Assembly (NCBI RefSeq): GCF_000499385.1
Contig: NW_013654802.1
Location: 62,001-126,000 of the forward strand
Direction: 5' to 3'
DNA: 64,000 nt
Origin: Eimeria necatrix
Lineage: Eukaryota > Apicomplexa > Conoidasida > Eucoccidiorida > Eimeriidae
The translations under genes were made by a program, and so were the position numbers. The notes beneath the pieces were generated by a model that saw only the letters and a program-made list of their open reading frames with translations, was not told the origin of the DNA and ran no database searches. The number at the start of each line of letters is the position of its first letter. Positions within the stretch are counted from its first letter, which is position 1. Of this stretch, positions 1-11,082 are shown one piece after another.

Positions 1-175
1 TGGCTGACTTTCCTCCACTGTAAGGCCATATGCGCTCCTGGGCCTCTCTTAGATGGACGTGCGAAATCAAGAGTCCAAAACTGAGAATCCTTCATTGTCA
101 TCATCCACAAGTACACTGAATCTGTTGGCACAAACAGAGGCTTATTGTGACCGTTGTTATGTCCTGCTGCTGCAG

Positions 176-985
176 AGACACAGATTTAGGTCCAGGAAGC
201 ATGATACTGAATGTGGGGGCGAGGCGATGTAACCAAGCTATGGAGCTTGTGCGTTCAACATACGGAAGTTTTACTCGAGACGCAGTCAAAGTTTGATGGC
301 AGCAGACCATAATGCCAGGGCGTGCAGGACACAGACCGCATGATATGCCCCCCCTATGTGCAATCCGCAACACCGGGGAGAGGAATTATTTAATTTTTTT
401 GCTGCGCCTCATGATTCTTGCAGGTGCCCCAAAAATCTGTAGTTGAGTGGGTATGGGTAGCTGAAGACTTTGATGTGGGATTCAGCGCAATTTGGAGGTC
501 TCAGGTGAGTCAATAGATAAGCGATACATGCACTGCTAGCAACCATCTGGCCTGACCCTGCATGCTGAATTACAGTAGCTCAGATTTTGTGAATCTGCGC
601 CGTACAGTCAGGGAGTGAGAGCATTCTCGAGGAGCACCGCAAGTACCCTGCTCGCAAGTGAGCCTGTATACCGAGTTTCACCACCAGCCCTGTATGATGC
701 ATATAGGTATTGTGCATGATAAACGCGTGAGTTTGATAGAAAACCTGCAAGGAATGCAGGACACCAGCTTCTACTCAATTGCATTTTCATTCAAGGCTTG
801 TGCGCTATAGGCGAGTTAGTGGTGTCGTCACGGCGGAACAGGAGGGCACCTTAATCCTCTCATTTGACAATTCATGGGGATTGATTTCTTCTCGACGTGT
901 CCGATACAAGGTAGACGGGTTCACTGTCCAGCAGAAATGCTTAGAACTCGATTCAAACGGGCAGGTGGTACCGTGGTACCTGTAA
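176..985 (+). CDS. GOLD-domain protein, 3' exons only (5' partial)
   Basis: Three exons fit a C-terminal GOLD domain, the beta-sandwich found in Sec14-like and p24-type membrane-traffic proteins. They are about 176-290 (ILNVGARR...), 424-504 (VVEWVWVAEDFDVGFSAIW) and 752-985 (GVVTAEQEGTLILSFDNSWG), ending at a TGA-free stop after VPWYL. The second exon lies between cttgcag and gtgagt, and the third follows cctgcaag; both junctions are in phase 0. The donor after the first exon (gtttga) is weak, so that boundary is uncertain. The pattern W..aeDfDvGFs followed by G.L.LsFDNs.g..ssr.vrYkV is what I used to recognise the family. The N-terminal part, which would say whether this is a CRAL-TRIO/Sec14 or an oxysterol-type protein, lies off the window or was not resolved. 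Confidence 0.68.
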
Positions 986-1894
986 TGCCGTTGAGGCTCC
1001 AGGGGTTGCAAATTTAGGTGATTGCGTAAACAGCTCGTATAGCTCGCAGGTCCTGATAGGCCAATGCTGCAAGTACTTTTGTGTTTATCTCTGCAGATTG
1101 AAGTCACGCCAGCTACACCAGCTGGAGTTATCATGCGCAGTAGCTCAGATTCCTCGAGCGTTGCGTGACAAACAGCGCATACTTCTGTCCGTGCTTCCTG
1201 TTTGCACGCATTCGGAAGTTGTATTTAGATACCAACGAGTCATTTGGAAGTGGATAATAGTGCCAGTACGTCCCTAAGCTAGCGTTTGCACAGTGGAGGC
1301 TGAAATTAGCAGATCAGCTTCCTAGGGAGGCTCCGTGCGCGAGAACCGTACGCTGCTGCAGCATTTACGTTCTGCGTGAAAGGTGGCTAGTACAGACTAC
1401 GCTGCTGTATGGTATATGCTTAAAAGACGGACGCCTTCACTACTACGGCGTAGCTTTGGTCGTGACCTAACACTGATGGTTTTCTCATTTCGATTTCTTT
1501 AGCATTGTTGTAGTCTTAAGTTGGAAATAGATAGTAACTTGCTGCTTTGCATCAATTTCACAAGACTAAGACTAGTCAGCTTCACATGCTGCATTTTTCA
1601 CTCAGTTTGGAATTTTATGTAATTTATTCGAAAACGTTAAAAATTGCATGTGCTACAAAAGAGACTGAGAAACTCGGACCACGATGGCCTCGACTCAGTC
1701 GAGCAGTGTAGAACGCCTTCAAGTGCACTGCATCAGTGAGCAAAAGAATTCCCTCCGTTTTTGGGCGTGCTGCTGCTGCCCAGTTATCTCAGGAGTGGTT
1801 TTCTTTGCTCCTCAAGGCAATCCTCCATATGGGGACTGATGGCGGTGGTTGCGTTCTATCTTAAAATCTCTACATTCGTTGGAGTACTTGTTAG
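986..1894. other. intergenic, no gene seen
   Basis: No open frame with splice signals or a recognisable protein was found. The stretch separates the 3' end of the + GOLD gene from the 3' end of the - strand ORF, so it should hold both polyadenylation regions. It becomes AT-rich around 1480-1660. Confidence 0.5.
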
Positions 1895-3040
1895 CTAATT
1901 TTCCACTTCGGGGGAGACGTTGGAGGGTTCTTTCAATTTCGATTTTTCCTGTGCTCTCGCTTTCCTTAGTTCGTCTTTCACTTCAGTCTCTCTCTTCTCT
2001 CTGGGTGCTTGACGGCTTCGACGCACTTCTCTCCTTCTGAGGCAATCTGGCATTACCGTGCCCTTTTGCAGAGGATGGACAAGTCCACAGAAACTGAGGA
2101 ACAGAGACAAGTTGTGTCGTGGTTTGTCAACCGCTTCAGGGCGACTTATGGGAGGTGTGTGCCAACTTGGAATCCCCTCCTTTGGGACATTGTTACTATC
2201 AAGTTTGCAAGCTTCGCGATTCGCCGCAAACAGGCATGACTCGAATATGAAAGTTAAAAATTCGATTCTTTCGGGATGCACTTTTTCCAGCTCGCGCTCG
2301 CTGTGTGAGGGCCGGCTTGCTGCTTGTTCTTCTGCTTGAGGTTCTGCATCTTCCGTTGCGAGAGGTGGCGTAACGGGATAAGGCGTCAGCAGTTCCTGAA
2401 TGTCCAACGCCTGCAGTTCACTTTCCACGCGGGTTATAACACTAGACGCGATAGCATCTTCAGGGATAAACGCAGAGAAATCCTGTCGGTCCATGCTGTA
2501 AACGGAACGAGCCATCTTTACTTTCTTGAGCCTTTCTTGAATCGCTTGTATATACTTGTCGGCAACTTTTGCCTCTCGCTCGAGGCAGTCTGCTTGAAAG
2601 TCTGAATGGCCTGTCTCTCGAACAAGCCACTCCCGGAAGGCGTATGATGCCTCAAGCTCAATCTCACATGTGTTCTGACTGAGTTCCAGCGACCCCTGTA
2701 CGTGGTTTATGTGGTGCATCGAGCAACACGTTGCCATTCCTGAGTACTTGGGGACTTCTGTCGAGGATGTAGGGGAAGCGCAAATTCTGAGCGACAGAGG
2801 TTTCTCTTTTCTGCGGGTCAGAATATTTTTGGCGGCGCAGTTGTAGAACCACCTCCACAATGAATAGCTCTTGTCTTCTAGGAAAGAACTCATGGGTCCA
2901 GTGGTCCCTAGCCGTACCTCCTCCGGTACAAGCGCGTAAAGTTCTACCTTACATGGTAGCTCGGAGCACCGTATTCCTGTTGTAAGCTCATAGGCTATTC
3001 TGGGGAACACTTGCCACGCAACGCCATCTGCAGAGTCCAT
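1895..3040 (-). CDS. unknown protein, 381 aa, single open frame
   Basis: An uninterrupted ORF begins with ATG (MDSADGVAWQVFPR) and ends with a TAG-type stop. I do not recognise the family. The N-terminal 130 residues look folded (aromatic and Cys rich, for example DKSYSLWRWFYNC). The middle holds a charged, probably helical stretch (EREAKVADKYIQAIQERLKKVK). Residues around 215-250 are Pro, Glu and Ala rich. The C-terminus is strongly basic and acidic (REKRETEVKDELRKARAQEK), as in a disordered or coiled-coil tail. The absence of introns is unusual in this window. The start could be further upstream if a 5' exon exists, and part of the C-terminal low-complexity region could be intronic. Confidence 0.55.
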   Translation of the reverse strand: MDSADGVAWQVFPRIAYELTTGIRCSELPCKVELYALVPEEVRLGTTGPMSSFLEDKSYSLWRWFYNCAAKNILTRRKEKPLSLRICASPTSSTEVPKYSGMATCCSMHHINHVQGSLELSQNTCEIELEASYAFREWLVRETGHSDFQADCLEREAKVADKYIQAIQERLKKVKMARSVYSMDRQDFSAFIPEDAIASSVITRVESELQALDIQELLTPYPVTPPLATEDAEPQAEEQAASRPSHSERELEKVHPERIEFLTFIFESCLFAANREACKLDSNNVPKEGIPSWHTPPISRPEAVDKPRHNLSLFLSFCGLVHPLQKGTVMPDCLRRREVRRSRQAPREKRETEVKDELRKARAQEKSKLKEPSNVSPEVEN

Positions 3041-4688
3041 TGTAGCTTCAGCGGTGAAAATGCGTGAAAGACGATAAACTCCAGTGATACATGCAAGCCC
3101 AGCACGTATTCGTGCACAGAATTATCCAAGAAGCTCTGATAACAGCTTCCGCTGACAGCTGCCTGACCTCTGTTGTCTTCTCTTTACGGGTTGGCGGTCA
3201 CCTCAGCCTCTAGAGCCTCTACCCCTGCAACATGAGATAAGTTCTAAAGAAGATATCAAAAATAGGGCATGAACAATTCGAATTTAGCAGAATTTTTTTG
3301 AGTCTGATTTTGTAAGAACTCCTGCAAAATAATGCAGCGAGCTCAAGGGAATCGGTGGTCTCTGATAGCACAATCGCTAGCAACTGGAGAAAATGTCTGT
3401 GGGCTCAGCGGACCAGCAGCACAATAGCGTACACTAAATTGAAAAACCTTTACTGCTTTAATATTCTACTTAAGGTAATATTAGCTTACAGTGACCACTT
3501 GCAGTGAGCTCTTCCACTGCGGAATCTGCTGCCGACTCTAGATCAACTCTGTAGAGACTGCTGTACGCGAAGTACAGCTTCGTGCGGCGTACGGGCTCTT
3601 CACTGCGGAATCTATTAAAGTACTTTGAGTTGCTTCAATTATATTAACATTAATATGTCCTTAAAGGCATGCTGAAGTCTTAGAGTAGACTCCTGTCACC
3701 GGTAGCAGCAATGTGTGCGCACAGTCACGCCGTCATGCTCGATGTGCTGAAATCCCTGCCAACAGAAAACTATGTCCGTCCAGCCACTCTTGTCTAAGCA
3801 CGTAAGCACATTTGCAAACTTATGGTTAATCACCCATCTTTCTTCTGTGTTCTCGTGCTCGTTTCCTGAGGCTCTGCTGTAAATGCACTGTGCCACTCAG
3901 GGGCCGTAGTGTCCTCGAATAACTCTTGTGGCCCAGGGTGCGCGGCAAGCAGACACCGGTATATGCTGCACAACAATCTAATACATATCAAGTGACAACC
4001 GCCGGCTGTGAATCACAGCAATGCTAAAGCCACACGTAGTCCTTCACAGGCATTGCTTCACTTCACCAGGTGGCAGCTAGCTAGCCTCTCAGTGACCACG
4101 CAAATCAATGAAAATTGCAACTACTATTTCAGTAGTGCATTTTGACTCAGCGAATTGCTACTAGTTGGACATTCAGTGTATCTGAGCTACGTATACTCGC
4201 GGGTAGCCGCAAGTGATGGGCACCTTGCTTCCTTCCACCCTGCAATGTGTCTACGGAAGTCACATTCAATAGTCTTAAAGGTCATATGCAGAATACTGAA
4301 AAAGTTTAATAACGGCAAGTTTCCATCGCAGTTGTGCGAGACATGGCCCGGCACGAGGAGTTTATGGGGAAAGCGTGAATCCGGCTGAAATAAGGAATTG
4401 CTCGTGAGGAAATAAATCCACAAATACTCAATGCAAATATATTACTGCTCTCTGATACGACTATGTGAGGAATTCTGCAGAGTTCGTTGTGAAAAGATGA
4501 GGAGCAACTTCAGGCAGCCATCTGCAACATCCAAGACACAAAACGACAAGCCTTCCATATAGAAATTCGAAGATACGTTTATGAGTACCCAGGCACTAGA
4601 TCGCCCCGGAAACCCACAACAGGCAAAGCTGCGCACACAAGAAACTACCACTAAAATGCATCATTAAGTAAAAGGAGTGTCGCAAGGC
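3041..4688. other. intergenic, no gene seen
   Basis: Only short frames without splice support occur here. It separates the start of the 381-aa ORF from the 3' end of the DHX35-like gene, both on the - strand, so a promoter for the former should lie near 3041-3300. The 13-mer-like motif actgcggaatct occurs twice, at about 3519 and 3602. Nothing else stands out. Confidence 0.5.
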
Positions 4689-7600
4689 TCACTGTGGATC
4701 GATTGCTGTTACTTGCTGCATGTAAACGCAGCCATCCCGCATGAAAGCCTAAGGAACCGACTCGCAGGAGAAAGAGGATTAGCTGCGTCACGGAAACGCC
4801 GTTTTCCTACGTTGGAATTTGCAATAAGGAAATGTCTTTCTACGGAAACACTGTGAGGCTCACCTGCCCATATACAACAAATGGAGGAGCGCAGTTCGAT
4901 AACACAGAGGAGGGGTGTATGACGAACGGAGGCGAGCTTGCTGACCTAGGGCTGAAGAGTGCCGCACGCACAGAGCGCTGAACGCTGTGCATGCTTACAC
5001 GCCTCATGCGCTCTTTGCAACTCGCCAGCATGGACGTTTTATCATGGGCACACATCTCGAGCACCTGCGCGCCATGCGATTGTTCAATAAGGGTATTGCT
5101 AGAGAAGGGTAAGAGCGCGGACAGTCATGTCCAAGTTTTACATAAACTATGTATACCCTTACAGTCTGAACAGCCTGTATATCTGGTCGTGTGTTTTCTC
5201 TGCCACATTTAGGCAAAATGCTGCCGCCAGTGCACGAAGGAGCGGCTTGCAGTCCCCTTTGCAAGTCACCTGCAAGCACCACACACCACCGTGCAACTGA
5301 ACAAGCGCGTTAGACCGCACTACGCATACTTTCCATGAAAGCAGTTTCAGCTTCAACTGGTGGTGCCCTGACTCACCACGTAGCGCCTATGAATGCTAAG
5401 CAGCACCAATTCTGCATTCTTTGGACTATGACTACTGGAACAAGAATGGGCCGCTTCAATTGAACGGCAGGATACTCACTAAAGGCAGCCCGGATTTTTG
5501 CATCCAATTCAGCATCACCCTTCGCATCTTTGATGCACGCCACATCACTTGCTCATCAACAAGGTGCTTCTCCGCCCATCTGGAGGCTTCTTCAGCTCCC
5601 TGTTCGCTTTTTATATCGTAGTACTGGTTAAAGACATTCAAGGCCGTCACTGCGTCTCCCTCGATGCTTCCAAGCAGCGCGCGACACAGCGCAAGCCGCT
5701 GTCGTGCTGCAGATGCATTCCGACGGTTTCCTCCAATCAGAGGGTCCTTTAGAGACATGCCACAATTCTCTAAAGCAGGGCGCTGCCACACAGGAGGCCC
5801 GCCGAGAAGAGCACAGAGCGCTGCTGCTTCTACGGAACATCCAAACGCCTGAAAAAAAACAACAGTAGGAAGTGGTGATGCTGGCTTCTTACGCCAAGCC
5901 GCTGCTCGCGTTGTTGTTGAAGGACCTAGCTGTGAATACACTGACAGGACGGAGCCGCACCTGCTCCGTAGAGATAACGAGAAGGCGAGTCAGCTCCGGG
6001 GAAAGTAAGCCCTGTGCAATCATGCACCCGAGTGGCTTAGTTATACGGCCCCCGTCATCTACCGCCTGAAGCTGCAGTAGGTGTTCACCAGCAGCAGCAA
6101 CAGCAGCAGCGGGTGGTGGTTGCAGCAACGGCAGCCGGTGCAGAGAATGTATACCCAACGCCTTGAGCTGTAGTAGCAGCGGAGCAATGTCTTCCAGGGC
6201 CGACGCTGGTAACTCTCCATAGGCCTCCCTGTGACTAGTTGTAGCGGCAGCAGCAAATGCGGCAGCACCTCGCGCACAAGTAACTGCGAATGCACTCGCA
6301 GTGCAGAGACGGTAACAGCAGCCTCCGTCCGCATATCGTCCTGCTAAGGATGCCCGCAGGTCCGCAAGCGCCCCACTGATGGGAACATTGCAGAATCGAT
6401 GCAGACGAAGAAATGGATCGAAGACGGATCTTCGAGTGTACATGCAATCTACGACAAATCTAATGGGCATAACGGCGGGCGACACACAAGGAGGGAAAAC
6501 AGAAGGGGATATGAAAATGCGGAGGGCGGAGGAGGGAGGCGGCAGGGAGGGGCTTAAATCTGTGGAAAGCATAAATACCCACATACGCACCAATGTACAA
6601 AAGACGAAATATATTGAAAATATTCCTACATCCGTTTTAATACACAGAAGACCTGTGGACGATAAGACAGGGGGCAAAATAATGAGGGGAGATAAAGACG
6701 CAAAGAGTGAAAGCTCTTGGCCCACGTAAGAGTACACACTGAACGACTGCAAACGCAGAATCCGCCTCGAAAGAACATTTGGGCATACCTGGAGCCAAAC
6801 AAACGACCTCCACCGGTGGATTCTGCAGATTCGGTTGTTGCTGTCCCCGTTGCTGTGGTTGTTTCAACACCTCCTGTAAGCAGTGCTGAAGCCTTTCTGC
6901 AAGTGCAGTGACATCCTCTTGAGACGGTACGAACACAAATATTGAGCCAGGATGCGAAGCCCCTCCTTGTGCCTCTGGAGAAGCAGTCACTAGCAATGAG
7001 ACTGCAGCAAAAATCATGCACAGTAGGTAAAACCACAGGAAAGCATATCATTGGCTTGCTGCGCTTGCGATTCTTGAAGAAAACAGAGGGCACACTGTTG
7101 TCCGTACCACAAGAGGACGAAAAGCCAGATATTATCGACCACAGAGAAAGAACTTAAAGGTAGTAGAAGAAGCATATGGCTGTACAGGTGGCTGCTGCTC
7201 ACCTACAGCAGCAGCAGCTCCAACGAAGTTGGGAGTGGCATTCTTAAGATAGCGAACAGCTACGCGTTTTGTTGGTAGCGCAACAGATATTATTGAAACT
7301 GAAGAAAGATTTCCTTTAGAGATGAAGGACTCCTCATGAAGGCTGGCAGTCAACGGCGGGCTCTCTGCTCTAGTGCCGCTTAAACCCTCGTGAGATTTTG
7401 GTGGCTCTTCTCGTGGAGGCGCAGATGCTGTTCCTCCTTGTGTTTCCAGCTCTGTAGCGGATCTTGCTGTTGCTGCTGATGATGCTTCACTGTCGCTGTT
7501 CCTGCCGAAAAGTGGTTCTGTCGCGTGCGAGGTACTATATAGGAAACGCTTAGGCGGCTCTGCGTCGGCCTGCGTGTCTGTTCGCTCGATACAAGCTGCT

Positions 7601-8772
7601 TGTTCTGGTGAAAACCCACTGATGTTGACATTTGCACTGCTCCTGCTGCTCTTGGCGCCGTTGCTGCTGCTATTCATCTTCTTAAGCTTTTTCTGGATTT
7701 TCCGCAAACGCTGTTGCAGTTTCTTGTCTTTGCTTTTGGCCTTCTTCCGTTTCGCGGGTCTCCCACGAGGGGTGCGTGGCTGCCCTGCGGTGACTCCCAA
7801 GACCACCACTTCATCTGACGAGACGCAAGAAACACTGCTGCTTCTTGTCCTACTGTTTCTGCTGCTGCATTCCAAAGACTCGGCATTGCCTGAAGCCTGT
7901 GTAAAGGGTACTGCTGCTGCTTGCTCCCCAGAGTCTGAACTCGATATTGAGAGCTCCCGCTTCTGTTGCTGCTGAGGTCTCGCCTTCGGCTCTTTTTGCT
8001 TAACATCCCATCGGCTGCTTTTCGGTGTGAAGAAGCGTAGTTGGAACTCCTGCTGTTGTTGCGCTGCAGCCTCAAGGGCCTTTACCGAGCTGTACGGAAT
8101 AATTGCAGCATCTGGTCTTGCTGCATCTTCGTTAGAGGCGAAAAATTGGGCCAGCTGCAGGGTCCACTGCGGCTGTACTGCTGCAGGAGGTAGCAATAGC
8201 AGCACCCTCAGCGCAGGTTTCTTTCGTCTCACTTTGCGCAGTAGTGGAAGAAGTAGTTCGGTGCTGAAGCCGTGCTGTAAGGACACTTCGAGCGCAACAA
8301 CGCAGCAATTCGATAGCAACGGCTGTTGTAGGATCCGCTGCAGCAATTGCCTAGTTGTAAGATACACGAGGCGGGGAGGTGAGCTGCTGTTTTGGGTACT
8401 GCTGCTGACGATGCTTTTATGTGTGCTAATACATGATGCATAACGCCCTCCACCCCATTCCCTGGCAGCCGCTGCGGCTGAGTCTGATGCAGTTCTTGTC
8501 TCCAGGGCAACTAATATATGTGTCTGAGGCTGGTGCCGGTGTACTCGCTGAGGAGCCCAGTCGTGCTGCAAGAGGAGGAGCGGTAGGATGACGGAGCAGC
8601 GAAGCGCAGCCGAGCCGTCAGAGCCACCGACTACCAGGACAACACCTGAGTTCTCCGTAGCTGCCAACAAAGGCAGCTGCCGCTCCTGCCACCAGCTAAG
8701 GGAGTGATCAACTTCAGGAACAGCATCTGGGGCTGTGGTTGTTGTGCTGTCGGCCATCGACAAGTGCCACAT
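4689..8772 (-). CDS. DHX35-like DEAH-box helicase with degenerate catalytic motifs
   Basis: Seven phase-consistent exons (8772-7203, 7001-6789, 6448-5961, 5848-5480, 5269-5163, 4951-4864, 4748-4689) give about 964 residues. The order follows DHX35/Prp2-type spliceosomal helicases: RecA1, RecA2 start (GSIFVFVPSQEDV), winged helix and helicase-associated domain (LLLQLKALGIHSL; AFGCSVEAAALCALL), and the OB-fold end (FVIHPSSVLSNCAPPFVVYG, then VTAIDP). The catalytic residues are gone. The P-loop position reads GGSDGSAA (49-56) with no Lys, DEAH is ALEV (160-163), motif III is LLPPAA, and motif VI is ADLRASLAGR. The exon 2-3 join leaves no motif V. Residues about 240-500 are an inserted low-complexity Gln/Ser/Lys region. 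The frame is open throughout, so this looks like an expressed pseudo-helicase rather than a pseudogene. The start could be Met1 or Met6. The exon 3 acceptor is the least certain junction; 6459 is an alternative. Confidence 0.8.
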
Positions 8773-9355
8773 TCAATTGTTTGTTAGTGGGCCGACTACA
8801 TTCCACATTGCTTCAGGCTAGTATTTATTCCTAACTGCGGTCCGCCGCACCTTTCGATTGCGTCGTTCTTGGTTCTCCTGCTATGCCTGTAGATACTGCA
8901 GTTCCTTGTACATTGCCTGCACTTCGCAGCCGCAGGTACAATTATGCACACTTTATGCAGAGCATAATAGCGCCTCAGAAAAGACTTCACGTGATAATGT
9001 ACTGGCGAATAGATGGAGCTGCGGTTCCACAGAAGTCTTCGTCCAGAATGAGTCCCTGGGGCCCCCCTAGGGACTGAACAGCAGCTGCTCTGAAGGGTTA
9101 GCATGCGGTCTTCAGCCACGCAAAGCTGTGACGCTCTATAGAAATTAAGCAATTATTTTTTACAGCGTAAGTGTAACATGGTACTGCCATACGGGCCATT
9201 TTCCCGTTAGAGCACAATCTGCTGCGTCTGGCCCAAGGGCCCTTGGTGCCTCTATGCCTTGGCATTACTCTACTTTCGTTTCAGAAGAAGATTGACTACC
9301 AAGGTGTGGGTGGACAAACGAGTGTTTTATCCAACAGAAAAGGAAACCACTGCTG
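8773..9355. promoter_or_regulatory. divergent intergenic region between the DHX35-like gene and TIM22
   Basis: This 583-bp spacer separates two divergently transcribed genes, so both promoters should lie here. I see no defined motif. A - strand frame of about 118 codons (8796-9152) crosses it, but nothing in it resembles a protein family. Confidence 0.4.
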
Positions 9356-10935
9356 ATGCCGGAGACATCGGGAGGGAGCAATGATCACCTTGGGTCCCTT
9401 GGCACGAATTCCACTTCATCTGGCGGCGGCTTCCTGTCAAATACAATGTACAGCCACCCTATGTCCGTATTTCTTTCCCCGCAATATCGTAACTTATCTC
9501 TTTTTGAGATGAAGGGGGAAGAGGACAGCAGGGAACGCGCAGAGATCATCCAGCAGCTCAGAGCCCAGAGAGCGGTTGAGAGCTTCTTTAACGATGGCTG
9601 TCTCGTCAGAGCAGCCACAATGGGGGTAGGAGGTGGCCTCGTGGGTGGGTTGCTTACTTAGTCACATCATCGAGCTGTGTTCGTCCCTTGTCCAGCTTGC
9701 GAGGAAAATCCATTGAACAGCACCAGCTTAGTACGCTAGAGAAGTACGAAAAAATCAGCGTGGCAGACTTAGCACTCTCAGCTTATTTTCCATATCCTAT
9801 TAGTGTGGCCCAGTTTTTGTTGCAGTGCTTTCTGAAACGGCTACACCACCTGTCCAGTCCTCCGCATGTCCTGACGCGCATCTAGTGGCCACAAGTCAAA
9901 TCCTTGTGTGAGCTTCGTTGCAGGGATTCTCTTGGGTGCATTTCTCTTCACAATGAAGCCCGTTGATGTGAATACCACATTGGGGCTCAGGGCCCAGCTG
10001 AGGGAACAGTACAAAACATTTGTGCCCGAAGTGGCATCTACCGCAAAAAACTTCGCAAAGATCGGAGGCTTATATTCCTTTTCGGAATGCATCATTGATA
10101 GGGTGCGGTACACCTGAACCCCCCAGTCACAAGGACCGGCTGCGGTCTTTTGAGTTTATCTTCGTGTGTCTGAAGGAATACCGCTGAGTTGGCCGCAGTC
10201 GCTCCCACCGTAGAACCCTATCGCAGGATATTCATCCCGCTTGAATGCCTTCCCTGCAAATATACATTCTCTCTCCTCCTCCATCCAGTTTGTTATCTCG
10301 TCGCAGTGCGGGCAGTGCTCCTCCTCCATGAGATTTCTCTAGGCTCCATCTTCCCCTTATATTTTTTTCCCAGGCACGAGCAACGCACGACCTTCGGGGA
10401 GCCGTTTACGGAGGTTGCTTGACAGGCGCTATCTTAGCAATCAAAGGTAAATATTGAAACTCCTTGGATTTTTGTGTTCCCCCGGGGTTCGCTCATGTTG
10501 AAGGCTCCAGCCACTAAATGACCTGCGTATATGTCGCGTGTTTCTTGCCCGGTCTTCCATCTTGCCGCGGGCATTTGTATGCCTGTTGCCTCTCTTGCGA
10601 CACTTTTCCAAGAGAATTTAGTCTACATTGGCAGCTTTTGCTCCCTGTGGAAGTACTATTGCCTGAGATGTTGCTAAACAGGTGACCGGTGTTTCACTTA
10701 GTCTTTATTGCCCCCCTATTTCTATAATGTGAATATAACTTCTTCATTGAACTGGCAACGGCGGGATTGAATATTTGTCGCCTACTGTACAGCGAATCAT
10801 ACTGAGATACCGGGGCTCGCTTTTTGCTGCGGTTTTTTAGGAGGCCCCCGGGCAATGGCTGTTGGCAGCATAGGCTTTGGAGCCTTTGCGGCTATCATGG
10901 AGCTTCTCCAGCCGTTCGTCGGCCTTGACGCGTAG
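9356..10935 (+). CDS. TIM22: mitochondrial inner-membrane translocase subunit TIM22
   Basis: Four exons (9356-9644, 9924-10102, 10374-10446, 10841-10935) join in phase to 211 residues ending MELLQPFVGLDA. The family features in order are a Cys-containing first glycine-rich segment (ATMGVGGGLVGG/ILLGAFLF), then GGLYSFSECIIDRARATHDL, the region that matches the conserved loop before the third membrane segment (Tim17/Tim22 signature), then GAVYGGCLTGAILAI and a last Gly/Ala-rich segment (AMAVGSIGFGAFAAIME). TIM22 forms the carrier-protein insertion channel of the inner mitochondrial membrane. The donors after exon 1 (gtgggt) and exon 2 (gtgcgg) are not strong, but the phases and the family alignment both require them. 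Tim17 or Tim23 are possible alternatives, less likely given the spacing around the EC..E/D..R motif. Confidence 0.84.
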
Positions 10936-11082
10936 CAGGAGAGGGAAACAGTCAGAGATACGGGCGGCAGCAAACGTAGAAGAATGTGTCGTTTGGCCTA
11001 TCCTCTCTGCGTGCTTTTGCTATTCATTGCATATCTCACATGTTTTTATTTGCTAACGGTCTCGTTTCGCAAACTGGCTAAC

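Noticed and set aside
7574..8443. + strand ORFs rich in Leu and Cys
   Set aside because: They are the antisense of the Gln/Ala-coding repeats in the DHX35-like gene.
4689..8772. Calling the DHX35-like gene a pseudogene
   Set aside because: No frameshift or premature stop occurs over 964 codons and all splice phases agree, so loss of motifs looks like divergence under constraint, not decay.
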